DNA from: Neonectria sp. B-13
Taxonomy: Eukaryota > Ascomycota > Sordariomycetes > Hypocreales > Nectriaceae
Assembly (NCBI GenBank): GCA_002682825.1
Contig: NOKP01000002.1
Coordinates: forward strand, 2,945,063 to 3,009,062
Length of the DNA: 64,000 bases
Direction of reading: 5' to 3'
The notes under the pieces were generated by a model that was given only the letters and a program-made list of their open reading frames with translations, was not told where the DNA came from and made no database searches. The position numbers and the translations under genes were made by a program. Below are positions 32,797 to 42,814 of this stretch, piece after piece (positions within the stretch are counted from its first letter, which is position 1; the number at the start of each line of letters is the position of its first letter).

Positions 32797-35466
32797 ATGG
32801 ATTTGGAAGCCCACTGGAACGGCAATACTCAGTACAATGTGCTCTACCACTGGGCCGACTCCATGGACGAAGATGATCCAACCCAGGATGTGACCGAGGT
32901 GACTGAGATCATCGACACGGACTCTTTGGGGGCAACTGGCAGTGCCTCTGCTGAGACACATCAGGCCATGGACGCAAGGCTTTCGAGTGCATGGACTAGG
33001 AATGATCCAGCTACCGACACAGCTACCGACACAGCTCCCTGGCCCCGAAACGTTAGTATGTCGAGATGGGTGGGACCCCATTTCAACAAACCCTCTGGCC
33101 TGGAGGATAAGAACCCACACAGGCTTATGAATCCTTCCGCCATTGACTCAACGCGCACCATGGAACTGTACCACCTGCACTCCATTGGCTTCGAGATGGA
33201 TCAAGGCGACACTCTTGTCTTTATCGATTTCCCCAGCCCCTCAAAGGCCTCTCGGAACAAAGCAGACTGCAATAGCATCGCCTATAAGTCTCAGGAGTTC
33301 CGTGTTCATTCAGAAAACCTACTCGAAACCAAGTCCTCCAAGTTCGTCGAGATGCTCAGTCCGACGTACCAGTTTCGTGTACTGAGACGTCGCAAGCTGG
33401 TTAACAAACTTCCCGCCGACGTCAAGTACGTGTTGGACTTGACACCGCCGTCTGAAGGCGACGAACTCGTCTTCCAGATGACCGAACTGTCCCTGACACC
33501 AGGCATCATAAAGTGGTGGAGCTCCTCGATGCTTCATGAGGTCGATTCTTGCCTCGTGTGCGGCCACGATGACATCTGCGTTTGCGACCGGTTGGTGACT
33601 TCATCCTACAAGCCCGAAAAGCCCCAGGAACAGGGTTCCCCAGCAACAGAGTCTTCAGACAGCGAGACAACCACCCCGGTTACCGTCAAGAAATCCGGCC
33701 TTCTGGCTGAGCTCCCATTGGTCCCTGACCATATCCTTCAGATGAAGGCGAGGCACGAGAATGAAATCTACACCACGCCCGACTTCCGGCGAATTCCCGA
33801 CTACTGCCCATATCGTCATCGCAACGGTATCATCCGGCTGCTTATGATGATTGAGCACAGGCCTGTCACTTTCGACTCGGCTCCTAGGGTCTGGACCCTG
33901 GTGAAGCTCAGCAAGATGTTTGACTGCTGCTTTGTCGTACGGGACCGGACCGCGCAATGGATTATGCATGGCACCAACACTCGCTTCATTGAGGTGTTGC
34001 CCGAAGAGGCCCTCCAAATTGCCTTTGCTCTGGAGCTCCCAGTAGTGGCCCAGTGTGCCTTCCGAATTCTTGTCAACGAACTCGCCCTCATGGAGGCAGA
34101 TGACAATATTAAAGACATGAAGTCGGCACAGGTCACCACATTTGGAAGAAAGCTGGGCGACTTGCCAGATGAGCTGAGAAACCTAGTCCAACATGCTGCG
34201 CGAGCATTAATTGAGCGCGTTTCGGACATGATAGCCTATCTTCAGAATCCAGACATGTTCGACTATTGGAACATTCCCGAATGGAACCGATTGCGGGCGA
34301 TTGAGCAACTTCTCACTCAGCAGAGAGACCCAGCCTCCGACAAGGCCCTTGATAAGCTTCGGGAACTTATGAGCGCCCTGGTCTACAAGATCACAGATGC
34401 GTTTGATCTTCCAGCACTGAAGGCAGTCTCCACCAACTTTGGAGCTCACAACACCATCGACCAGGACCGAGCCACATACGTGGAGCCCAAGAACTACGAC
34501 AAGCTCGTCTTTATCATGAGAAAGCTGAATCCCATCCAGATGCTCCTCTGCTCGCTGACGTATAACGAAGTCGGATCAAGTCTGGATTCCGAACTGTACG
34601 TCGATAGCAGGTACAAATTGCCAAGCAAAAAGAGCCTGCAATATTCTCAGTTCGTCAACAACGCGACGGAGGCCCTTCAGGATGTTTTCCACCAGAGTCG
34701 GTCGCTGGTCTACGACGAGGCATGGAAACCGTGCTTTGACCCAAACATTCCAGTCCAGTTCAATGGCAACAATGTCCGAAAGGTTCGGACGCCTCTGGTG
34801 AATCTGCGTGACCTCGAAACCGAGGTCAAGAATATGTTACGACCCATTACCCTGTCCTGGATCCGTCACGACATTGACCCACCGCTCAACCTTACCCGCC
34901 ATCTTCTCCTCACACTCACTAACAACGAGATGAAGTTCTTGCCCCTCTGGGCTGGCGGTTGTGATGACGGAACGGGGGGCGTCTTCGAGACCCAAATCCC
35001 CCCGGCTGACATGGGACCGAACGGCCCAGGACCTTCATACCATACTGGCATGACAATTCCGTCCCTGAAATCGAGCAGTACCGGATCAATGGTGGAAGAC
35101 TTGGCCGACATGAGACTGAAGGGCAGCACCACATGCGGATCTATCGACGTCCACGACAGTATCTCAACCGTCTACCGCCCAGACAGAGTCATCGTGGACG
35201 ACGAATCCATGGTGTCGGAAGCGTTCACGTCAGAAGGAACCGAGTACCAAGCTGCCAGATATGAGGTCCTGGCGGATCACCAGAGCATCGGCTCCGCGGT
35301 GGCAATGCTTGTCGATGACGCCGACGCCGACGCGGAGATCCAGGCTATGGTTGCTGATCGGGAGTCGACGCCCGACGCCGCGGATGATGACATGCAGTTT
35401 TGGAACGAGGAGAGCGATAGCGACGACAGTGTCGTAATGATTGAAAAGGAACACACCCGGGGTTGA
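32797..35466 (+). CDS. Large conserved fungal protein of unknown function
   Basis: A single open frame of 889 residues from the ATG at 32797; the frame is open a little further up, but that part is leader-like. I recognise the architecture from uncharacterised proteins found across Pezizomycotina. A segment reading FRVHSENLLETKSSKFVEML, then RRKLVNKLP and KYVLDLTPPSEGDELVF, loosely resembles a BTB/POZ-like fold. Next come the DYCPYRHRNGIIRLLMMIE and APRVWTLVKLSKMFDC helices, then LRPITLSWIRHDIDPPLNLT. Near the end is a strongly conserved LPLWAGGCDDGTGGVFE loop followed by an acidic tail. There is no signal peptide or membrane span. Its function is unknown; the BTB-like comparison is weak and is mine. 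Confidence 0.88.
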   Translation: MDLEAHWNGNTQYNVLYHWADSMDEDDPTQDVTEVTEIIDTDSLGATGSASAETHQAMDARLSSAWTRNDPATDTATDTAPWPRNVSMSRWVGPHFNKPSGLEDKNPHRLMNPSAIDSTRTMELYHLHSIGFEMDQGDTLVFIDFPSPSKASRNKADCNSIAYKSQEFRVHSENLLETKSSKFVEMLSPTYQFRVLRRRKLVNKLPADVKYVLDLTPPSEGDELVFQMTELSLTPGIIKWWSSSMLHEVDSCLVCGHDDICVCDRLVTSSYKPEKPQEQGSPATESSDSETTTPVTVKKSGLLAELPLVPDHILQMKARHENEIYTTPDFRRIPDYCPYRHRNGIIRLLMMIEHRPVTFDSAPRVWTLVKLSKMFDCCFVVRDRTAQWIMHGTNTRFIEVLPEEALQIAFALELPVVAQCAFRILVNELALMEADDNIKDMKSAQVTTFGRKLGDLPDELRNLVQHAARALIERVSDMIAYLQNPDMFDYWNIPEWNRLRAIEQLLTQQRDPASDKALDKLRELMSALVYKITDAFDLPALKAVSTNFGAHNTIDQDRATYVEPKNYDKLVFIMRKLNPIQMLLCSLTYNEVGSSLDSELYVDSRYKLPSKKSLQYSQFVNNATEALQDVFHQSRSLVYDEAWKPCFDPNIPVQFNGNNVRKVRTPLVNLRDLETEVKNMLRPITLSWIRHDIDPPLNLTRHLLLTLTNNEMKFLPLWAGGCDDGTGGVFETQIPPADMGPNGPGPSYHTGMTIPSLKSSSTGSMVEDLADMRLKGSTTCGSIDVHDSISTVYRPDRVIVDDESMVSEAFTSEGTEYQAARYEVLADHQSIGSAVAMLVDDADADAEIQAMVADRESTPDAADDDMQFWNEESDSDDSVVMIEKEHTRG

Positions 35467-35881
35467 ATGATGGATGGATTTATTGGTTCTCATTTAAGGG
35501 GCCATATACACGGAAGGAATGAGAAAGGGATGTGGACATTATCCTCCCCGCGTAATATGGGACAAGGGTGCTGGGACAACCAGGTTTGGAACCAAGTACC
35601 TAGGAACTCAGGACATAGATGAAAGGCACACGAATAGTTATGACCATGACGAGAAACGAAAAGTTTGGGGGTATCAATCCATTTTCCCATATCCGGCTCT
35701 ACAAGCTACTTTGGTTTTGCCTTCTCATGTTGTCGTTCTCCGTGACCTGTCAAACGCCAGTGCAATGCACCAATGCATGCCATACCCAACAAGTTCTATA
35801 TATCCCATCTTCCGTGCCACCTCCCCTGTAAATCAAAGCCTAAAAACAACAAGAATCATAGAGAATCATGAATATTCGACT
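35467..35881. other. Convergent 3' intergenic region
   Basis: 415 bases between two converging stop codons. Presumed 3' UTRs; no gene seen. Confidence 0.55.
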
Positions 35882-36931
35882 CTACCCCCGGTTCAGCGTG
35901 TTGCCGGCGCCCTTGGGGTTGTGGTCTGTGAACTCGTCCCACGCGCGCGCCTTGTACGTCGCCCGATCCGCCTCCTCCATGTCGTCCTCGTCCACCACGG
36001 GCTTCTCCTCCACGCCGCCCTGCAGGATGTTGCCCTGGCGCTTCTCCTCCTCGAGGTACTCGTCGATGGACATGGTCGGCAGGTTGTGGCCCGAGCGGAA
36101 CACACCGCGCGCCAGGTCCGTCCGCGAACCGACCAGCGTGAACGGCTGGAGCGGCTTGCCTTGGGAGGAGAGCAACGGGCCACCGCCGGCAAGCGGGCGA
36201 CGCATGGGTTGGTCGAGGCGTGAATCGTCGTCGTCGGGCTTGGCTGCGTCGCCGGCGGAGGTCGGGAGAGATGGCGGCGCCTGGGCGAGCATGTCGAACT
36301 CGCGGCTGAGCGAGTCGAGGGCCTGGAAGGTCGAGTGGACGGCGAAGGTGACGTGGGTGAGGTAAAGCTCGCGGATGAGCTCCTCGTCGCCGTGGTCGAG
36401 GTAGCGCGGGTTCCGGCGCAGCGTCTCGAGCTTGTCCTTGAGCTGCTTCTCGGCCTTGTAGTTTGCAATCTTGCCGTCGCGGCGGGCGGCGGGGTCGCTG
36501 CTGGAGACAACGGCGAAGACCTCTGGGTGGTCGCGGTAGCGCTCGAGTAGGCGGTCGTACGGCGCGGAGACGAGAGCGTACCCGTCGACGAGGGCGAGGA
36601 AGCGCTCGTAGGCGGCGCGGGCGGAGGCGAGGACGTCGGCACGCTCGTCGAGCTTGAGGCTAGGCGTCCTCTGAACGAGCTCGGCGGTGTAGAAGTCGAT
36701 GAGCATGTATGGTAGGTCGGTGGTTGCAATGTCCTCGGCGCCCTCGTTGGGCGAGAAGATGGCGAGGCGGGCGAGCTGCTCGCGGGCGCGGGCGTAGAGG
36801 TCGAGGGCAGAGTCGAGTTCGCCACGGTAGGCGGGAGAGGTGGCTTGGAAGCCCGTCTCCAGGGCGTGGCGCTTGTCCTCAGCGGCCTGGAAGAGAGACT
36901 TGAGAGACTGAGGCTCGTCGGTGGAGGCCAT
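35882..36931 (-). CDS. TAP42: PP2A regulatory protein Tap42
   Basis: An intron-free frame of 349 residues. The N-terminal TAP42 helical-repeat domain carries LKSLFQAAEDKRHALE, then YMLIDFYTAELVQRTPSLKL and the basic stretch RRDGKIANYKAEKQLKDKLE, a hallmark of TAP42/alpha4. The C-terminal end has the TMSIDEYLEEEKRQGNILQGG motif region and the acidic WDEFTDHNPKGAGNTLNRG end. Tap42 binds the catalytic subunits of PP2A and Sit4-type phosphatases and relays TORC1 signalling. I start at MASTDEPQSLK; an in-frame ATG 57 bases upstream would add a hydrophobic stretch not expected for this cytosolic protein. The sequence is so GC-rich that other frames also stay open for hundreds of codons. Confidence 0.95.
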   Translation of the reverse strand: MASTDEPQSLKSLFQAAEDKRHALETGFQATSPAYRGELDSALDLYARAREQLARLAIFSPNEGAEDIATTDLPYMLIDFYTAELVQRTPSLKLDERADVLASARAAYERFLALVDGYALVSAPYDRLLERYRDHPEVFAVVSSSDPAARRDGKIANYKAEKQLKDKLETLRRNPRYLDHGDEELIRELYLTHVTFAVHSTFQALDSLSREFDMLAQAPPSLPTSAGDAAKPDDDDSRLDQPMRRPLAGGGPLLSSQGKPLQPFTLVGSRTDLARGVFRSGHNLPTMSIDEYLEEEKRQGNILQGGVEEKPVVDEDDMEEADRATYKARAWDEFTDHNPKGAGNTLNRG

Positions 36932-37462
36932 TGTCTTTGTAGAGAGGAGGACGAGCGGGAAGAGGAGGGGGAAGAGAACCTGGAACAAGAAGTATGGTGA
37001 AGGTGTAGAAAAGGTGATGGATGGTAGTTTACAAATCCCACCTCCTCCAAAGACGACCCCGCGCTAGCCAAGACAAAAGAGCTTCCCTTATCGATAACCT
37101 TCCACGAGCAAGTGAAACTGTACTTGGACCGATAATGGACCCTCGGATGAACATAACAAATACGTTACAGCAACAGAACAATCATATTTGGGGTTGGATA
37201 TCAACTGCGATAGCAAAGCTCGGCTCCAAAAGCAAAGTGACCACGTCCCTAGCGCCTCAACACATATCCCCTGATATCTATCTCTCGTCATGCTTCATGC
37301 CCTGAGCCGCTCTGGCTGCACTGGACTCTTACAGAAAAGAAAAGGAAAACCAACCAAACAAGGCAAAGCAAAGGAAGCAACGTAACCGAAAGCCTCACGA
37401 GAAATGCCGTAGACATGACTCTGTGCATGTTTCCCCTGCCGTTGCCCAGCCACTCAACGAAT
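36932..37462. other. TAP42 promoter / TOP2 3' region
   Basis: 531 bases between the TAP42 start and the TOP2 stop, both on the minus strand. It should hold the TOP2 3' UTR and TAP42 promoter. No gene seen. Confidence 0.55.
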
Positions 37463-40400
37463 CTAGTCTTCGTCGTCATCCACCTCAAACGGATCGTCGC
37501 TCTCTTCCTCGTCCTGCTGATCACCCATAATTGACGACTCCTCGTCGTCAATCACAATTGGACGCCTTGCAGCTGCTGCTCGACCGGGTCGTGCCCTGGC
37601 TGCCGGTCGGGGAGGGGGCGACAACAGATCATCCATCTCCTCATCTGAATCGTCGTCGATGGCAGTCTTCTTCACGGCCTTTCGGGCAGCATACGCCTTC
37701 GCTGCTGGCGACAGGGTGCTGGCCTTTGGCGCCGCCTTGGCCTTCGGTGCCGCCTTGGCCTTCGCCGTGCTCTTGGCTGGGGCCTTGGCCTTTACCGCAG
37801 GCTTCGCCTCGTCCGATCCCTTGGTCTTGGCCGCAGCAGGACGGCCTCGGGGCTTCTTGACACTGGCAAGGGCTGCTGCCGAACTGGTCAAAGTTGTACC
37901 CTTGGTGGTTGTCGCCTTGGTAGGAACAGGAATCGGGTCGTCATCATCCGATAGGAAGCTGTCGATGTGGTCTCCCTTGTCCTTTGTTGCTGTCTTGTGA
38001 GGCGAAGACTTGGCCAGCATCTCATAATTGGTGTCGTCGGGGCTGTCAAAATCGAAAGACTTGGCCGACTTGGTCTTTGTCTTTGGGAGGCCACCGGAAC
38101 TGCCATTGCCGTGACTCGAGTCGGGGCGGGTCATGGCATACAAACTAAGTCTGCCACTGCTTGACTCGCCTGCAGGCTTGCTGATTCCCTTCACAAGCGC
38201 GCCCACGTCGCCAAGCATCTGATCATCGTCACTCTCCGAGTCATCGTCAAATATGGTCCTCGCCTTGGATGCAGCAACTCGCTTGGTGCGAACAGGCTCG
38301 GCGTCTTCAGACTGCGTCTGTGACTGCGTCTGTGACTGCGTCTGTGACTCCGGCTGCGAAGCCTTGGCCGCCGGTTTGCTTCTGCTTCTGCTCAGAGCAG
38401 CAAAGTCGTCATCGGTGAAGTTATCCGAGAGCTCCACAACATCGGATTCCTTCTCCTCCTTGACCTTGGCACCAAACATATCGGCAAACCTCTGCGCACT
38501 CTTCGTCTCCACCTTGACAGGTGCTGCTGCCTTGGCTGCGGCCTTGGGTCGGCCACGGCTCTTCTTCTCCGGCGCATATTCGTCATCTTCCTTTACCTTC
38601 CGGCCCTTTCCAGCGCCAATCTTCTTGGAGACGCGGCGGCCAAGACGGCGGATGTTGGTCTTGATCTCGTTATCAAGTACAAGCTGGTTCTCCCATGCAA
38701 CCATGAATTCGTCAAGGTCTTTGCACCACAGGTCCTTCTCATTCAAGGCAAGGAGGTCGTCGTGCTCGACCTTCTTCCTGGCAATGGCATCCTTGAGCTT
38801 CTCGAGACGCTCAGCCGTCAGCGACCAGATTGGCATCTGTTTCGCGTTAGCATCTCACTCAGTGTTACTACTCCAGCATTGGTCTTACCGATAGGAGGTA
38901 GTCATAGTCACGAGCGCCGCCTTCTTCGACGTCATCACCTTGCTCATCGTCCGCATCCGCCTCCTCGTCCTTCTTCTTCTTGTCTTGCCCTCGAGGGAAG
39001 GCCTCATACTCGCGCTCTCGAAGCTCCCGCACAAGGATGTCCTTTCTCTTTCTACCGACAACAAGTTCGCCATCGATAATTTCCTTGATGAAACGAGCCT
39101 GATTCTTCAACTTGCGGTAGTCTGCATGGTAAACGCCAAGCCAATATTTCTAGGCGAGAGTTAGCCACATGCTTAGGGTTCCAATGCTGCGTACAAACCT
39201 TTCGCTGTGTGTACATATCCATGCGATGGACATAGTACTCCTCCAAGATATCCTCAACCTTCTCATATCTGCGGATCTGACCCCGAGAGTTAAAGGCCAC
39301 TAAGTTGGATGTTGCCACTTGCTTGAGTAGCTTGAAGCGTTCAAGCAAACCCTCTTCCAGGACCTTGCCCATGAATTTCTCGTCAACCATAATCTCAAAA
39401 CGAACAGTATTATGATCGTTGAACTCCTTGTAGTCCTTGATCCAGCTTGGACCATCACCACCACTAATGATCTTCTCAAGCTTAGCCTTGAAGTCATCTG
39501 TCCACACTCGGATGGGTAGTTCGGTGATGAGAACCTCATTGGGATTTTGTTCGTTCTGGCTGGCGATGCCGTTGAACTTGTAGCGGTCAGGCCCAGCAGC
39601 TTCCGGGTCACCCTTCCAGCCGCGGAACCACGGCATCATTGTCTCAAAAGGCTTTTCCTCGTCGTCATTTGGATCAAGGCGACCCATTCGACGCCTCAAG
39701 TTCTTGACAATTTCGACAGGATGGTAGTTGGGAATTGATGTGCTCCAACCAGTACCAATACCGTCGGCACCATTGACAAGAACCATGGGGATAATCGGCG
39801 AATAAACCACAGGCTCTATCCCCTTACCTTCCTCATACTGAGGCTCCAAATTGGGCTCGTCCAGAGGAGAGAAGATTTTTCGGGCAAACGGTGAGAGGCG
39901 AGTAAAGGTATAACGAGGACTAGCAGCATCTGAGCCGCCGGCAAGTCGAGAACCGAAGTTTCCACTTGGCTCGAGACAGTTGATGTTGTTCGAGCCGACG
40001 AAGTTCTGAGCCAAACCGATGATGGTTTGTTGAAGAGAGGCTTCACCGTGGTGGTAAGACGTTTGTTCAGAAACATAACCGGCCAATTCAACCACCTTCT
40101 TATCCTTGACAATGTTTCTCTTGAAGCAGGCATACATGACCTTGCGCTGGCCAGGCTTCAAGCCGTCGAGGATGGAAGGAATAGAGCGCATGTTGTCGGC
40201 CATGCTGAAGAGGATCAGTTCTCTGTTCACGAAGTCACCGTAAGTGATTGACTTGGTTGAGTGATCCAGGAAAGTGCCGGGAACAAAGTTGCCGAGCCAC
40301 TCCTTTCGGGCGTCTGCCTTCTTCTTGGAGAAAGCCAGTTCAAAGAGCTCTGCCTCTTCTGGCTTCATGGTCTTGAACTCCTTCAAATGCTCATCAAGGT

Positions 40401-42814
40401 TGGTGAAGTACACTTGGGCATCTTCGTTGGTAGAGGAGCCCAGACCCTTGAGATACTTGGACTCCCATCGGGACGTCTCATGCTGGTGAGCCTCTTTCCA
40501 CTCCGAATACTGGGGTTGCGTGAAGAAAGACTTCAACCTCAAAGGCTTCTTCGGATTGGAACCTTGCCAGACTTTGACAATGGGCGTGATAAACTCACGG
40601 AAGAAATCGGGGATTTGCAGCAGCGATGGGAACTGGACTTGGAGGAAGTTGATGAGAAGACCCTTGATATGGCTACCATCGTGATCTTGATCGGCCATGA
40701 TCATCAGGTGGCCATACCTCAGACTCTTGGTATCGGTGTAAGTTTGCTTGTGCTTGAGGCCCAGGAACTGCTTGATGTTCTGGATTTCCTGATTCTTCGT
40801 TATTTGATCAATGGATGCATCGCGCACATTGAGCATCTTTCCTCGGAGTGGGAAAACACCGATGCGGTCAGGATCCAGGATAGCTCGGCCAGACACGGCT
40901 AAGCCCTTGGCAGAGTCACCTTCCGTCAAGATCAGTGTGCATTCGTGTCCTCGTCGAGTACCAGCCAAGTTAGCCTCAACCAGCTTGGCGTTGCTCACAC
41001 GGGATCGCTTGCTTCCGTCACTCTTGGCCATCAATTTGTCAGCCTTCCTCTCTGCAAATTCCATGATGTTCTGGATAGCATCTGATTTCGAGATCTTTTT
41101 CAGGAATTCTTCTCCAAGAACACACTTGCTACCAAACTGGCTGGTTTTGGTGGTGAGCTGTTCCTTGGTCTGGGATGTGAATGCAGGGTTGTTGACAAGA
41201 CAGTTGACAAAGATGAAGATGTGATTGCGGAGGTGGCTCTGCTTCAAGGTGTGGCCCTTCTTCCTCTTGTTAAGAGTCTTGAGCAGGTATGCCGTGACCT
41301 GGTCAGCGATATAGTTGACGTGGGTGCCTCCTGTTGTCGTAGCGATGGAGTTGACAAATGAGACTTGCTGGAAGGTGCCGTCGGAGACGGCGAAGCCAAC
41401 GTCCCAGAGAGGATGGGACTTGTCCTTGTCCATCTCGACGGTGCAAGTCGGAGTACCACCCTCCTCATCACACCTATCCTTGGCGATTGACTTGGCGTAC
41501 ATGTCGCAGTAGGATTTGAAGTTGTTGATCTTGATCTGTTCACCATTCAGGTGAACTTTAATGCCTCGGACCGTTCCCACCATGTCGTAGACTCGCCGGT
41601 ACATCAGACACTCTAGGTCATCATCGATGCCATCTGGCATCCCAAACCGGTCGAAATCGGGCTTGAACGTGATGCGAGTGAAGTCGGACGACTTGCTAGA
41701 GGTGATTTTGGCCTTTTGCATTTTCTGCATGTTGTTCGTCCACGTCTGCTTGTAACGCTTGCCGTGCTCGCTATCCTGACATTCAAGATGGAATTCGGAG
41801 CTGAACACGTTACAAAGCTTGGCTCCATAACCGTTTCGACCACCAACCGTCTTTTTCTCGTCGTCGTCGAAGTTGGAACCAGCCAACAGGTGACCGAAGA
41901 TCAGTTCGGGGATGTAGATCTTTTCCTTCTCGTGGATCACAACGGGAATGCCTTTGCCGTTATTTTCCACACTGATGGTACCTTCGGCGCGATCGATGAT
42001 GATTTTCATGTAAGTCATGGTGCCGTCGCGTTGCTTGTTGTCGGCGGCGTTGACGAGGATTTCATCGAAGATTTTGTAAAGACCAGGGACGAAGTTCACA
42101 ACGCGATATTCCATGAGGGAGGTTTCTTTGTTGAAAACCCACATTTGCTGGTCCGTCCTTTCCACTGAGCCGATATAGGTGTCGGGACGTTTGATGATGT
42201 GCTCGAGCTGCGTCAATTTCTGGTATGTTTCGGTGGCAGTCTTCTTTGATTTGGGCTTGGGAGAACTGTCGATCACCATGCTGTCGTTTTCGAGTTCCGC
42301 CAAGGGAACCCCAGAGGATTTCTTGGCTGGCGGGTCTTTCTTCTGCTTCTTGGAGTCGGGAGGGGTGTTTGAGAGACCAGAGCCGTCGCTCATGGCATCA
42401 TCGTCGCTTTCGGGCTTGGGGCGTTTTTTCGCAGCAGGCTTGGTCTTCAAAGTGGTTTGGGTCAACTTCTTGACGGCGGGCCGCGCAGCCACCTTCTTGG
42501 CGACCGCCTTAGGCTTGGTCTTCTGCGAAGAGGAGATTAACAGTGAGTTCGAGTCCATTTTGTTGTTGTTGTTTGATAACAGCGATCGGTCGCATGTGGT
42601 GTTTCTTGCAAGTGCGTGTGGTGAAAGAAGTTGCAAGGCATCAACAGGATGAGGCATCGATGTTAGGTAGAGAAATTGGCCGTTGTGCGCCAGCTGCCAC
42701 CAATGCGCACTTCGCATTTGGTGGGCATAGGAGAAAATAGGAAAGACTCACTGGTTCTGGGACAAAGACATCAGATTCGTCTCCGAAACTGAAATCAGAG
42801 GCGTCGGAATCCAT
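37463..42814 (-). CDS. TOP2: DNA topoisomerase II
   Basis: Four exons: 42814-42752, 42522-39199, 39149-38889, 38836-37463; product 1673 residues. After a basic N-terminal linker come the GHKL ATPase domain (ENNGKGIPV near 204; GGRNGYGAKLCNVFS near 246), the Toprim domain with LTEGDSAKGLAVSG near 553 and MADQDHDGSHIKG, and the breakage-reunion domain with the active-site tyrosine in PRYTF at about residue 892. The C-terminal 450 residues are Lys-rich with acidic patches and a TQSQ repeat, and end in a run of Asp/Glu. The enzyme passes one duplex through another in an ATP-driven cycle and is essential for sister separation. Intron 1 is long (229 bases) and contains an alternative in-frame ATG at 42558-42556. 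Confidence 0.97.
38310..38345. repeat. Three perfect 12-bp repeats in the TOP2 C-terminal tail
   Basis: The unit GACTGCGTCTGT at 38310-38321, 38322-38333 and 38334-38345 encodes repeated Thr-Gln-Ser-Gln on the minus strand, giving an S/T-Q cluster in the disordered tail. S/T-Q is the target motif of ATM/ATR-type kinases. Perfect identity suggests recent slippage. Confidence 0.9.

Noticed and set aside
36932..36988. N-terminal extension of TAP42 from an upstream ATG, adding a hydrophobic signal-like segment
   Set aside because: TAP42 is a soluble cytosolic protein whose family starts near the internal ATG; the extension is probably 5' UTR.
35893..37071. A 392-codon minus-strand frame overlapping TAP42
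   Set aside because: It is a Ser/Pro/Arg/Thr-rich out-of-frame reading of TAP42.
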